64,000 bases of DNA, from the NCBI RefSeq assembly GCF_003605435.1, contig NZ_QXQB01000004.1, positions 62,001 through 126,000 of the forward strand. Direction: 5' to 3'. The notes beneath the pieces were generated by a model. The model saw only the letters and a list, made by a program, of their open reading frames with translations. It made no database searches and was not told the origin of the DNA. Positions within the stretch are counted from its first letter, which is position 1; every line of letters starts with the position of its first letter. The translations under genes and the position numbers were made by a program. Source of the stretch: Paenibacillus pinisoli. Its GTDB lineage: Bacteria; Bacillota; Bacilli; Paenibacillales; Paenibacillaceae. Shown here in pieces: positions 51,690 through 60,382 of this stretch.

Positions 51690-52814
51690 ATGAAAAAGGT
51701 TATTGTAATCGGCGCAGGAATTTTAGGGGCTTCAGCGGCATACCAGCTAAGTAAGTTAGGTGCTGAAGTTATCATAATAGATCGTAAAGATGCAGGACAA
51801 GCAACGGATGCAGCAGCGGGAATTATTTGTCCATGGTTGTCGCAACGCCGGAATAAAGCATGGTATCGTCTTGCGAAAGCGGGAGCAAGCTTCTATCCGT
51901 CACTTATTCAGGAGTTGGAGGAAGCGGGAAATGCAGGGACTGGTTATGCGAAGGTGGGCGCGATATGTATTCATGATGACTTAAATAAACTGCTCGCAAT
52001 CAAAGAAAGAGCGGAACTTCGCAGGGAGGACGCCCCTGAAATAGGCGAACTTACGCTGCTGACGGATCGTGAAGCGCAAGAGAAGTTTCCATTATTGTCG
52101 GAAGGTTATCATGCTCTGCATGTATCGGGTGCGGCAAGAGTGGATGGACGCCAATTGCGTGAAGCGTTATTAAGAGCTGCACAGCGTAATGGAGCGCAAA
52201 TGATCGAGGGGGACGCTATTCTAGAGCATGATCATCATGAAATTAGCCATGTTAGAGTTGGACAACAGACATTCAGGGCTGATGAGGTGATGGTGTGCGC
52301 AGGTGCCTGGTCCAATGCACTGCTTCATCCGCTTGGGATAATGGTCAATGTGCGTTATCAAAAGGCGCAGATCATGCACTTGCATTATACCGGGCAAGAG
52401 AACACTGAGCAATGGCCTGTTGTCATGCCGCCAACCGATCAATATTTACTTGCATTTGCTGATCAGAATATCGTGATAGGCGCTACTCATGAAAATGATG
52501 TTGCTGGATACGATACTTCTGTAACCGCAGGCGGAATGCAAGAATTATTAAATAAAGGTCTTCAAACAGCTGCCGGTCTTGCGGATTGCAGCCTGAATGA
52601 GATAAGAGTAGGATTCCGTCCATTTACTGCGGATTTTCTTCCGGTGCTAGGAAGGGTTCCTGGATGGAAGAAACTCATTGTTGCTAATGGGCTCGGTTCA
52701 TCCGGATTAACGATGGGACCCTTTCTGGGAGAGCAGCTAGCCAAGTTAGCGATGAATCAACAGGCAGCTATTCCGCTAGAAGACTATGCGGTAGAGAAAG
52801 CCATAAGCGAGTAA
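51690..52814 (+). CDS. FAD-dependent oxidoreductase of the DAO (D-amino acid/glycine oxidase) family
   Basis: A 374-residue flavoprotein. The N-terminal Rossmann motif GAGILGASAAYQLS and the FAD-binding Asp (IIIDRKDAG) are intact; the C-terminal motif VANGLGSSGLTMGPFLGEQLA completes the FAD site. Related to glycine oxidase ThiO and other amine oxidases of the DAO family; the substrate is not deducible. RBS AAAGGA before ATG 51690. Single gene, followed by a terminator. It is AT-richer than the core genes but less so than the island. Confidence 0.82.
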   Translation: MKKVIVIGAGILGASAAYQLSKLGAEVIIIDRKDAGQATDAAAGIICPWLSQRRNKAWYRLAKAGASFYPSLIQELEEAGNAGTGYAKVGAICIHDDLNKLLAIKERAELRREDAPEIGELTLLTDREAQEKFPLLSEGYHALHVSGAARVDGRQLREALLRAAQRNGAQMIEGDAILEHDHHEISHVRVGQQTFRADEVMVCAGAWSNALLHPLGIMVNVRYQKAQIMHLHYTGQENTEQWPVVMPPTDQYLLAFADQNIVIGATHENDVAGYDTSVTAGGMQELLNKGLQTAAGLADCSLNEIRVGFRPFTADFLPVLGRVPGWKKLIVANGLGSSGLTMGPFLGEQLAKLAMNQQAAIPLEDYAVEKAISE

Positions 52815-52852
52815 CGGAGGTTGCTTAGATTTTCGCTTAGCATATAAGAAGC

Positions 52853-52886
52853 AAAACTCGCCTTAGCATTGGCGAGTTTTCTTTTT
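52853..52886 (+). terminator. Terminator after the DAO-family gene
   Basis: AAAACTCGCC/GGCGAGTTTT stem, 8-nt loop, then CTTTTTG. Confidence 0.9.
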
Positions 52887-53001
52887 GTTCCCCAATCATC
52901 TTGAATGACTCCGCTCATTAAGAACATCTATACGAATGCCTTGAACAACGATAGACTGTAGGGAATCAAGATGCATAAGTAAAAGGGAGCGAGTGGGCCG
53001 C

Positions 53002-55023
53002 ATGAATCACACGAATGTACGGATAAGATGGTTAACGCTTATTGCGTTAGTTGCGGCAGGATTTGTTCTTCCGTTTATTCCCGTTGGGATGGCCTCTCCT
53101 ATCCAGCCAGCAGCGCCTGCAAAAGTCGTATGGGACGCCTATTATTATGGGAATTTGCCGGAAGAGCAGGTTCCCGTCCAGTGGCACTCTTTAGCATCTG
53201 AAGATTACCGCGATAATGCTACAGGTTTTGGACAAGATTTGTGGCTGAAGGGCGAATTGCCGACTGGGATAAGGCCATCCGGGGAGCTGCTTATCTATTA
53301 TTATATGGTTGATGATTTTGAAATCGCTTTGTTCGCAGGGAACAAGCCTGTTTTTGTATCCGATCCGTTGTTGCCTGCCGGGTTTGTTACGTGGCGGATC
53401 ATTTCCTATGAGTTGGAAGGCGACGATACAACATTGTTAGTCCGATTGTCACCGCATCAAGATGTGGAAAAAGGGTTTGAAGTATGGTCTGGCCCGGCGG
53501 CCTCCTTGACGCTGAAGCAATTGCAGAGAGAAGTGCCAGCATGGGCAGGAGCGGCAATATTAATGGTACTGAGCCTGATTTCACTTATCGGTTTTTGGCT
53601 TCAGCGCTCACAACTGCTATTTATATACTTCTCTGTATTTTTCATGAGTTTAGCTATTGATCTGATGATTCTGTGGGGAGGCTGGCAGTACGTTTTGCCG
53701 GAGCAATCGTTGACGGCATGGGGGACCGCTATTCATTTTAATTGGTATATGGGGCATGCCATCGGCATTCTAATTACCTGTGACATTGTTGCAACTTCCA
53801 AAGAAGCATGGGTGCACAAGCTGGGATACGGTGTGGGCCTCTACGCCGCAGTGGCTACAGCAGTCTCAATCATTCTGGGCGACCGCGTTCAGCTTGTATT
53901 GTACAAGCTGTTTTACGGTTATATTTCTACGGCTATTCTAATTGTTATCCTGTTCGTGCTTTTTCGCGCACTCAGACGACGGCGGGATACGGAAATTCGG
54001 TTGTTTGCAGTTGGCAATGTAGCCTTTGTTATCGGACTAGTGATTGATCGGATGGTTGGCGGTCAACTTGGAGGCGCACCACAGGCAGAGACGATGATGA
54101 ATGCAATGGAAAAGCTAGTCCATGTGAGATGGACATTTGCCGGCTCTGCCGTAGCAATCGGCTGTCTAAGCATCATTATGGCCATGAGGCTGATGCGAAT
54201 GCTTCAACTCCATTCAACCAATCGTGCGCTTCAGGAGGCCAACAGCGAGCTTCGCATAGCAAATGATAAATTGGAGCGATTGGATAACATTCGCGGCAAC
54301 ATGTATTCCGAAGTAAGTCATGAATTGAATACTCCGATTACGTCTATTAAAGGGTACGTCCAGCTCATGCTGAATGGAACGATTCAAGCAGGGAATTCCC
54401 GGTATCTTCAAGTGATTCTCGACAAAACATTGACAATGGAAAGAACCGTCGAAGATATGATGGAAATGGCTCGACTTGAAAATAAACATATGCTATTTGA
54501 ACCCGAAATGCTCCCTATTAACGAGTTAATAAACCAAATTTGCGGCAAGTTTAAATTTGTGATGTTGGAGAGCGGAATTGATTTACAGTGGTCTTTACTT
54601 CCATTCGATACAACGGACGGACGTGTGCCTGCTATCTATGCAGATCCGCATCGTGTGGAGCAGACGCTCGTCAATGTACTCTCCAATGCACGTAAATTCA
54701 GCAAGGACGGAAGTGTGGTACATGTCGAATTATCGCTGGAGGACACGGACGACAAGCCGCTGTCATCGTTATTGATTAGGGTCATTGATCAGGGATCAGG
54801 CATTGCGAAGGAGGATCAGCCGCATGTTTTTGAACGGTACTACCGGGGAAAGACGGCTAAGGCGAACGCAATCTCAGGCATTGGACTCGGGCTGTCCATC
54901 TGTCGTGAAATTATGGCAGCCCAGAAGGGTGAAATCCGTCTTGAGCATTCTTCCGCGACAGGCAGTATATTTCAACTCCGATTCCCGCTGTGTTGGGCAA
55001 ACGATGAAACAAAAGATAATTAA
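53002..55023 (+). CDS. 7TM-type sensor histidine kinase
   Basis: A 673-residue kinase. It has a signal-like first helix (~8-28), an extracellular beta-rich region of about 150 residues, then about seven closely spaced membrane helices (~175-405) as in 7TMR-DISM receptors. A short coiled coil leads to HisKA with YSEVSHELNTPITSIKGY and a HATPase with DQGSGIAKEDQPHVFERYY and GIGLGLSICREI. It probably senses an extracellular ligand and phosphorylates the OmpR-type regulator encoded 111 bp downstream. Start taken as ATG 53002; GTG 52993 is 3 bp after the RBS and less likely. Confidence 0.82.
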   Translation: MNHTNVRIRWLTLIALVAAGFVLPFIPVGMASPIQPAAPAKVVWDAYYYGNLPEEQVPVQWHSLASEDYRDNATGFGQDLWLKGELPTGIRPSGELLIYYYMVDDFEIALFAGNKPVFVSDPLLPAGFVTWRIISYELEGDDTTLLVRLSPHQDVEKGFEVWSGPAASLTLKQLQREVPAWAGAAILMVLSLISLIGFWLQRSQLLFIYFSVFFMSLAIDLMILWGGWQYVLPEQSLTAWGTAIHFNWYMGHAIGILITCDIVATSKEAWVHKLGYGVGLYAAVATAVSIILGDRVQLVLYKLFYGYISTAILIVILFVLFRALRRRRDTEIRLFAVGNVAFVIGLVIDRMVGGQLGGAPQAETMMNAMEKLVHVRWTFAGSAVAIGCLSIIMAMRLMRMLQLHSTNRALQEANSELRIANDKLERLDNIRGNMYSEVSHELNTPITSIKGYVQLMLNGTIQAGNSRYLQVILDKTLTMERTVEDMMEMARLENKHMLFEPEMLPINELINQICGKFKFVMLESGIDLQWSLLPFDTTDGRVPAIYADPHRVEQTLVNVLSNARKFSKDGSVVHVELSLEDTDDKPLSSLLIRVIDQGSGIAKEDQPHVFERYYRGKTAKANAISGIGLGLSICREIMAAQKGEIRLEHSSATGSIFQLRFPLCWANDETKDN

Positions 55024-55134
55024 TGGAGGAAAAAGCAAAATAAACTCACTTTTAAACTACTCTTAAACTTGGTTTATTACGATAAGCTTGTGTCCTTTGC
55101 GAGAATACAGGCTGGCAGAAAGGAGATACAGTTG

Positions 55135-55833
55135 ATGAGCACTGGACATATTTTGATCGTAGAGGATGAGGGGGATATCCGAGAATTGCTTCGTCTTTGT
55201 GTGGAAGGCGGCGGATATCGCACATCGACTGCAGGGGGAGCGAAGGAAGCACTGGCTTTACTGCAAGTCGAAATGCCTGATTTGGCATTGCTTGATGTAA
55301 ATCTGCCAGATGGTGACGGCATGGAATTATGTGCGGAAATCCGTGAACGATCCAATATTCCGATCATACTGGTGACAGCTCGCAAGGGCGGTGAAGATAT
55401 TGTGGCTGGTCTCGAAGGCGGAGCGAATGATTACATTGTGAAACCCTTTGATGTGAATGTGGTCATAGCTAGGATTCGGGCGCAGCTTCGCGGCTTCGCC
55501 TACTGGAAGAAGACGTATCAACCGTACAAATTGATTAGCGGCGATTTGCAGATTGATTTGAAGAGCTGCAGCGTGACGGTGGGAGAGAAAGAGATCATCC
55601 TTTCGGCAAAAGAGCGCCAGTTGCTGCTGTTCTTGGCAGAGCATCCCAATCAGGTATTCAGCGCGAGTCTGTTGTATGACCGGATTTGGGGCTTGGATGG
55701 GACAAGTGAAGAGAATACAGTCAGTGTACATATTCGCTATTTGCGCAAGAAAATTGAAAGCAATCCTTCATCACCTCGATATATACAAACCGTTCGCGGA
55801 TTCGGATACAAGCTTTGTTGGACGGATGAGTAA
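55135..55833 (+). CDS. OmpR-family response regulator
   Basis: A 232-residue regulator: receiver (1-118) with VEDEGD near the N-terminus, phospho-acceptor Asp in LALLDVNLPDGDG (about 52), Thr in VTARK and Lys in IVKPF; OmpR winged helix (~130-228) with SAKERQLLLFLAEHPNQ and VSVHIRYLRKKI. AAGGAG lies 9 bp before ATG 55135; the in-frame ORF extends further upstream without an RBS. It lies 17 bp before the RCC1/SLH gene, so that surface protein may be both coexpressed and a target. Confidence 0.88.
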   Translation: MSTGHILIVEDEGDIRELLRLCVEGGGYRTSTAGGAKEALALLQVEMPDLALLDVNLPDGDGMELCAEIRERSNIPIILVTARKGGEDIVAGLEGGANDYIVKPFDVNVVIARIRAQLRGFAYWKKTYQPYKLISGDLQIDLKSCSVTVGEKEIILSAKERQLLLFLAEHPNQVFSASLLYDRIWGLDGTSEENTVSVHIRYLRKKIESNPSSPRYIQTVRGFGYKLCWTDE

Positions 55834-55850
55834 AAAACGGAGGAAACCTT

Positions 55851-58646
55851 GTGAGAAAATATATTAGCTGCGTATTGTTGTTGTTCCTCGTGTGGAGCGG
55901 TGCAGTTCCGCAACTTATGCCTTTAGCCGCAGCAGACGGACATGCGTCGGAGCCCCCGCTAACGGTGCAGGCGATAGCTGCAGGCGGCAGTGCAATGCTG
56001 GTTTTAATGAGTGATGGAACAGTCAGATCCTGGGGAAGGAATACGGCTGGTCAACTGGGCGTTGGTTCAACGGGCAATCGAAATTACGCCTCGATTGTTG
56101 AGAACGATATGGGACAGCCGCTGGAAGGAATTGTGGCCATATCATTAGGATCGCAGCATGGACTTGCATTAAGTAACGATGGTATCGTCTATTCTTGGGG
56201 AACTAACAATATGGGACAGCTTGGGCGCAGCGGCAGAGCCAATCTAGCTGTGGCAATCGACGGGTTTGATCAGAAAAAGATCACGCAAATTTCCGCCGGC
56301 GATTCTCATTCTTTGGTTCTCGATGAAGAGGGACAAGTATGGGGCTGGGGGCTGAATATGTATGGGGAAGTCGGCAATGGAAGCGGTCAATTCACGATTA
56401 ACCGGCCGGTAAAAGTGATGGCGATGCCAGGGGTCGAATTACAGGGCATTCAGGCTGTTGCGGCTGGACAATATCATTCCATTGCTCTAACCGAGCTAGG
56501 AAGTGTGATAGGCTGGGGAATGAACACTAACGGCCAATTGGGAGATGGAACGCAGAGCTCAAGGAGCTATCCTGTATCCGTCAGAGATACGAATGGACAA
56601 GATCAGTTAAGTGAAATCAAGCAAATTTCTGCCAATGGCTACTCTTCTTTTGCGTTGAAAACGGATGGTACGCTTCGAGCATGGGGAGATAATTCTACTA
56701 GGCAGTTGGGTACGGGAAATAATCAATTCTCCACAAGGGCTGTTGTGGTTATGGACCGGAACGGCGAGCCGATTGACAATGTGACCAGTGTCAATGCCGG
56801 TTGGAGTCATGTGGCAGCCATAAAAGGCGACGGCTCCTTATGGAGTTGGGGATCTAACGTTGATCATCAACTGGGCTACACTACAGAGGAAACATCGATC
56901 GGGCAGGCTGCCCAGGTAATGGATGCTGACAATGCACCGTTGAACGATGTCATTTCCGTAGTTGGAGGAAGCTATCATACAAGTATATTGCGTTCAGACG
57001 GCTCGGTATGGAGCGCAGGCAAGAATAGAGATATGGTTTTGGGCGGGAACAGGCCTGAAGGAGCTCAGGAATCGCTCCAGCGCTTTACCCCCATCACACT
57101 AAGCTCTCGAAGTCTATCGAATTGGACAGCGAATTCACCTCGCTTTGCGACAGCAGGCGAGACGGTCGAAGTGTCGTTCCAGCTTGCCGACAACAAAGGT
57201 AAGGCATTGCAGATCGGTACGGACGACGTTAGATTCGCAGCGGTCAGCGGTACGCTAAGCGATCCTGTGTATCAAGACGGAGGCATCTTCACAGCTGCTT
57301 TCCGGCCAGAGCAGGCGGGAACAGTAGAAATTTCGGCAACTGTTAACGGGGTGGCGGCTGTCTCCAAACTAACGGTGCAGGTTATTCCGGGTGTGCCCGA
57401 TGCCAACATGTCTGTGTTGCGAGCGGTGCCTGAACGGGTTGCAGCGAACGAGACGAGCGGTTCCATCTTGCGATTGGAGCTTGTCGATGCATGGGGCAAT
57501 ACCATTGACGTGGATGCGTCCAGTATAACGTTCAGCACGACAAGAGGAACGGTAGGTCCAGTCCATAAGGTTGAGCCTGGTAAGTATGAAGCTCCGTTAT
57601 TTTCGTCTGAGACGGGAAGCGCAGTTGCGAATGTAGAGCTAGACGGCGAGAATTTGTCTGGTTTCGAAACGGGGGTGTTCTTCTACTCAGGTTCACCTGA
57701 TGCGATCCGTTCAACGTTGAAAGCAACACCGGAACGATTAATAGCTGACGGGAAGCAAAAAGCAGTTGTTCAGTTACAGGTGTATGACCAGTTGGGCAAT
57801 GCATTGACCCAAAGTGGAGGGGCTGTAATATTTACGACTAGCCTTGGACAGATTGGAACGGCAACAGAAGCGGAATATGGGGTTTACACCGCAGAATTGT
57901 CTTCTGCGATTCCAGGCCTAGCCACTGTCAAGGCTATAATGGACGAACAACAGCTGGGGAATGCAGTAGAAGTAGAGTTTGTGCGTCTTCCGAATCCAGG
58001 GACGGGAACAGGGCCAGCAACAGGACCGGAATTAAGTCCAGACACAGATCCGGAAACCAAGCCTTCTGAAGAGCAGGGGGAGCAGCCCGAGGAAGAGGCT
58101 GGACAATTGTTGCGATTAACAGATATTACAGGACACTGGGCTCAAGAGGCTATTGCCAGAGCAGTGAAGGAAGGAATCGTGTCCGGTTATCCTGATCATT
58201 CCTTCCAACCTCAGAAACAAGTGACCCGAGCTGAGTTTGTGGCTATGCTCAGCAAAGCGCTTAATTTAAGCGGCAAAGCAGGGCAGCAAGCGCCCGAAGA
58301 TGAGAAGTGGCCGGACTGGGCAAGTGAAGCGATTGGGCAAATGCTGGAACAAGGCATTATCCAAGGCTATCCAGACGGAAAATTTCACCCGGAACGCCAT
58401 TTGACCAGGGTTGAAATGGTTGCCATTGTAAGTCGTGCTTTGAATTTAAACCCTCCAGCAGCTGCAAAAGCAACAACATTCAGGGATGATTCAGCGATCC
58501 CGGCTTGGGCGAAACCAATGGTCGCTGCAGCTGAGGAACAAGGCTTGGTAAAAGGACGCGAAGGCAATCAGTTTGCACCGGACGGAACTACCACACGGGC
58601 AGAAGCTGTAGTCTTGATTCTGAGAGTGAAAGATTTGAAAAATTAA
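55851..58646 (+). CDS. RCC1-repeat surface protein with Ig-like and S-layer-homology domains
   Basis: A 931-residue secreted protein. Signal peptide to about residue 27; about seven RCC1-type repeats (~40-415) with the motif (S/A)WG.N..GQLG; two or three bacterial Ig-like domains of the Big_1 type (~425-705; FSTTRGTVGPV, FTTSLGQIGTA). A Pro/Glu/Thr-rich linker follows, then three SLH domains (~755-925; VSGYPDHSFQPQKQVTRAEF and similar) that anchor to wall polymers. RCC1 propellers are usually protein-interaction modules. GTG start with CGGAGG 7 bp upstream. Last gene of the kinase-regulator-surface protein unit; a short piece of the tRNA-module repeat and a terminator follow. Confidence 0.87.
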   Translation: MRKYISCVLLLFLVWSGAVPQLMPLAAADGHASEPPLTVQAIAAGGSAMLVLMSDGTVRSWGRNTAGQLGVGSTGNRNYASIVENDMGQPLEGIVAISLGSQHGLALSNDGIVYSWGTNNMGQLGRSGRANLAVAIDGFDQKKITQISAGDSHSLVLDEEGQVWGWGLNMYGEVGNGSGQFTINRPVKVMAMPGVELQGIQAVAAGQYHSIALTELGSVIGWGMNTNGQLGDGTQSSRSYPVSVRDTNGQDQLSEIKQISANGYSSFALKTDGTLRAWGDNSTRQLGTGNNQFSTRAVVVMDRNGEPIDNVTSVNAGWSHVAAIKGDGSLWSWGSNVDHQLGYTTEETSIGQAAQVMDADNAPLNDVISVVGGSYHTSILRSDGSVWSAGKNRDMVLGGNRPEGAQESLQRFTPITLSSRSLSNWTANSPRFATAGETVEVSFQLADNKGKALQIGTDDVRFAAVSGTLSDPVYQDGGIFTAAFRPEQAGTVEISATVNGVAAVSKLTVQVIPGVPDANMSVLRAVPERVAANETSGSILRLELVDAWGNTIDVDASSITFSTTRGTVGPVHKVEPGKYEAPLFSSETGSAVANVELDGENLSGFETGVFFYSGSPDAIRSTLKATPERLIADGKQKAVVQLQVYDQLGNALTQSGGAVIFTTSLGQIGTATEAEYGVYTAELSSAIPGLATVKAIMDEQQLGNAVEVEFVRLPNPGTGTGPATGPELSPDTDPETKPSEEQGEQPEEEAGQLLRLTDITGHWAQEAIARAVKEGIVSGYPDHSFQPQKQVTRAEFVAMLSKALNLSGKAGQQAPEDEKWPDWASEAIGQMLEQGIIQGYPDGKFHPERHLTRVEMVAIVSRALNLNPPAAAKATTFRDDSAIPAWAKPMVAAAEEQGLVKGREGNQFAPDGTTTRAEAVVLILRVKDLKN

Positions 58647-58695
58647 TTGATGCAGCCAAGGGGTCAAGAGTACGCCTGCTCTCGGGGAATAAGAA

Positions 58696-58737
58696 GATCT
58701 TCGATGAAGTGCTTCGAACGTACGAGCACGGCGTCTG
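58696..58737. repeat. Isolated fragment of the tRNA-module repeat
   Basis: About 42 bp (CTTCGAACGTACGAGCACGG core) match module A1 around 37938-37979 and module B around 50077-50102 with few changes. No other part of the module is present, so it is either a remnant or a free-standing functional motif. Confidence 0.6.
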
Positions 58738-58750
58738 TAAACTGAAGTTG

Positions 58751-58790
58751 AAAGCCGCATGAGCAGGCATACTGTGCATGCGGCTTTTTA
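58751..58790 (+). terminator. Terminator after the RCC1/SLH gene
   Basis: AAAGCCGCATG/CATGCGGCTTT stem with T5. Confidence 0.88.
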
Positions 58791-58890
58791 TCGTATGACT
58801 TTCGCGAGATCTTCATTTATCCTTAATTTTATAACGAAGTGCAGCGGAAAAAGCGCTCAGGCCGTCTAATTAAGTGGAGGTGATGATTCA

Positions 58891-59454
58891 GTGAAGCCGG
58901 CCGGCTCGATTAACAAGGATAAGTTTCCGAAAGATCCCTCTCAAGCGCTAGAGCAACTGATGGAAAGCTTCGGTTCAACGGTCATTTACACCGCTTATTT
59001 TTATACTGGAGATCGGCATCTTGCCGAGGATATCAGCCAGGAGGTATTCCTGCGCGCTTATCGCAACTGGAACTCGTTTCGCGGAGATAGCGCGGTCAAA
59101 ACCTGGTTAACGACGATCGCTATCAACGTTTGCAGAGACAAGATGGGTGTACGGATGTTTGCGGAACAGCCGACCGATCCCAGCCAGATGGAGCGGGGAC
59201 GGACAATCAACGTGGAAGAAGAAGTGCTTGGCAGATTGCAGAAAAGCGAGATTTTGCGGTATTTGCTGCGCTTGTCTTTGCCCTATCAGGAGGCTTTGTA
59301 CTTATATTACTATCAGGACCTGAGCACAAGGGAAATTGCGAAAGCGACGTCGTCGCCCGAGGGTAGCGTCAGAAATAGACTGCACCGGGCGCGCGAGGCG
59401 CTGGCTCGGGAAATGAGCAAGGAGGAGATAGCCGATGAAAGGCATGGAGAGTAA
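58891..59454 (+). CDS. ECF-subfamily RNA polymerase sigma factor
   Basis: A 187-residue sigma-70 family factor with region 2 (~20-90; DRHLAEDISQEVFLRAYRNW) and region 4 (~120-175; YQEALYLYYYQDLSTREIA, then GSVRNRLHRARE), and no regions 1 or 3. GTG start with GGAGGTGATG upstream. It overlaps the next gene by 20 bp, the normal layout of an ECF factor with its membrane-bound regulator. It may drive its own operon and surface-protein genes; no target promoter was identified. Confidence 0.9.
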   Translation: MKPAGSINKDKFPKDPSQALEQLMESFGSTVIYTAYFYTGDRHLAEDISQEVFLRAYRNWNSFRGDSAVKTWLTTIAINVCRDKMGVRMFAEQPTDPSQMERGRTINVEEEVLGRLQKSEILRYLLRLSLPYQEALYLYYYQDLSTREIAKATSSPEGSVRNRLHRAREALAREMSKEEIADERHGE

Positions 59455-60124
59455 ATTGCGTCAACAATTGCGAAAGGAGTCGGATGATATGTTGTTCTCA
59501 GGATTAGAATTGAGCGATAGCGTTAAACAGAAAATAAGGAAGCAAGCCGCAGCGGAGCAGACTAGCCGCAGATTCGTTCTTCCAAAAGCCTGGCTTGCGG
59601 GAGCGGCTGGACTGATCGCAGCGGCCGTCATCATCGTGGCGGGATTGCCGATGATGCAAGAGCCCGCCGCAGTACCGACGCCAACGGATTCGACGGGAAT
59701 CGTGCTGCCCGGAAACGGGGGAACCACAGGCTCGGAGCTGTCCCAATTGATTACGACTTCGTTCGGAACGGAGGAGGCAGCGAAAACGGCATTCGGACCT
59801 GGAGTGCTTGTTCCTCGAGTCGCCCCGAAAGGCTTCACACTGACTGAAATCGCCGGCGTGGGGATGAAGGGCCAGCCGCTCAGAGATTTGAACTTCACAT
59901 ACGGCTCGGGTGATAAGACAGTGACGTTCAGCGCGAGCCGCATGCCGGCAGCATTCCCGGCGGATCCCTTCACACTGACGGAAGTGGGCGGAGTAGACGC
60001 TTATATTTTCGAGCAAGACCAGTTCACGGAGCTGTTCTGGGTGGTTGACGGGATTCAGTATGGTTTGGCCGGGCCGATCTCTGGGGAAGAAGCAATGAAG
60101 GTCGCCGAATTGGTCGAGCCTTAA
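59435..60124 (+). CDS. Membrane protein with DUF4367-like C-terminal domain, probable anti-sigma factor
   Basis: A 229-residue protein: a charged N-terminal region of about 50 residues inside the cell (LRQQLRKESDDMLF...SDSVKQKIRKQ), one membrane helix (~55-75; AGAAGLIAAAVIIVAG), and an extracellular domain (~110-228) resembling DUF4367 (VPRVAPKGFTLTEI, VDGIQYGLAGPISGEEAMKVAE). RBS GGAGGAG before ATG 59435. I see no zinc-finger HxxxCxxC motif of classic ZAS anti-sigma factors, so the anti-sigma role comes from the gene order and topology only. Confidence 0.7.
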   Translation: MKGMESKLRQQLRKESDDMLFSGLELSDSVKQKIRKQAAAEQTSRRFVLPKAWLAGAAGLIAAAVIIVAGLPMMQEPAAVPTPTDSTGIVLPGNGGTTGSELSQLITTSFGTEEAAKTAFGPGVLVPRVAPKGFTLTEIAGVGMKGQPLRDLNFTYGSGDKTVTFSASRMPAAFPADPFTLTEVGGVDAYIFEQDQFTELFWVVDGIQYGLAGPISGEEAMKVAELVEP

Positions 60125-60160
60125 TAAGTAGATGCGTTTAATTCAAGAGTTTAATGGAAG

Positions 60161-60186
60161 GCCCACCCGTCGAGGTGGGCTTTTTT
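60161..60186 (+). terminator. Terminator after the sigma/anti-sigma operon
   Basis: GCCCACC/GGTGGGC stem with a 6-nt loop and T6. The following 60187-60382 stretch is AT-rich leader with no convincing gene. Confidence 0.93.
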
Positions 60187-60382
60187 CGTCTTTAAAAATA
60201 TGCATAAGGATTTATAAGCTAAGGAGGATTTCGGAGGGGAATAAATTTTTTCAAGTCATTATTATAAGCCGACTTGCCTTGATACTATGCGGTTTTTGTG
60301 TTTTTTTGTCTCATTCTATCATTATTCTTTTATTTGGCTGTAATAAGCTTATGAAAAAGGATGAAGGAGAGGAGAAAGAGCA

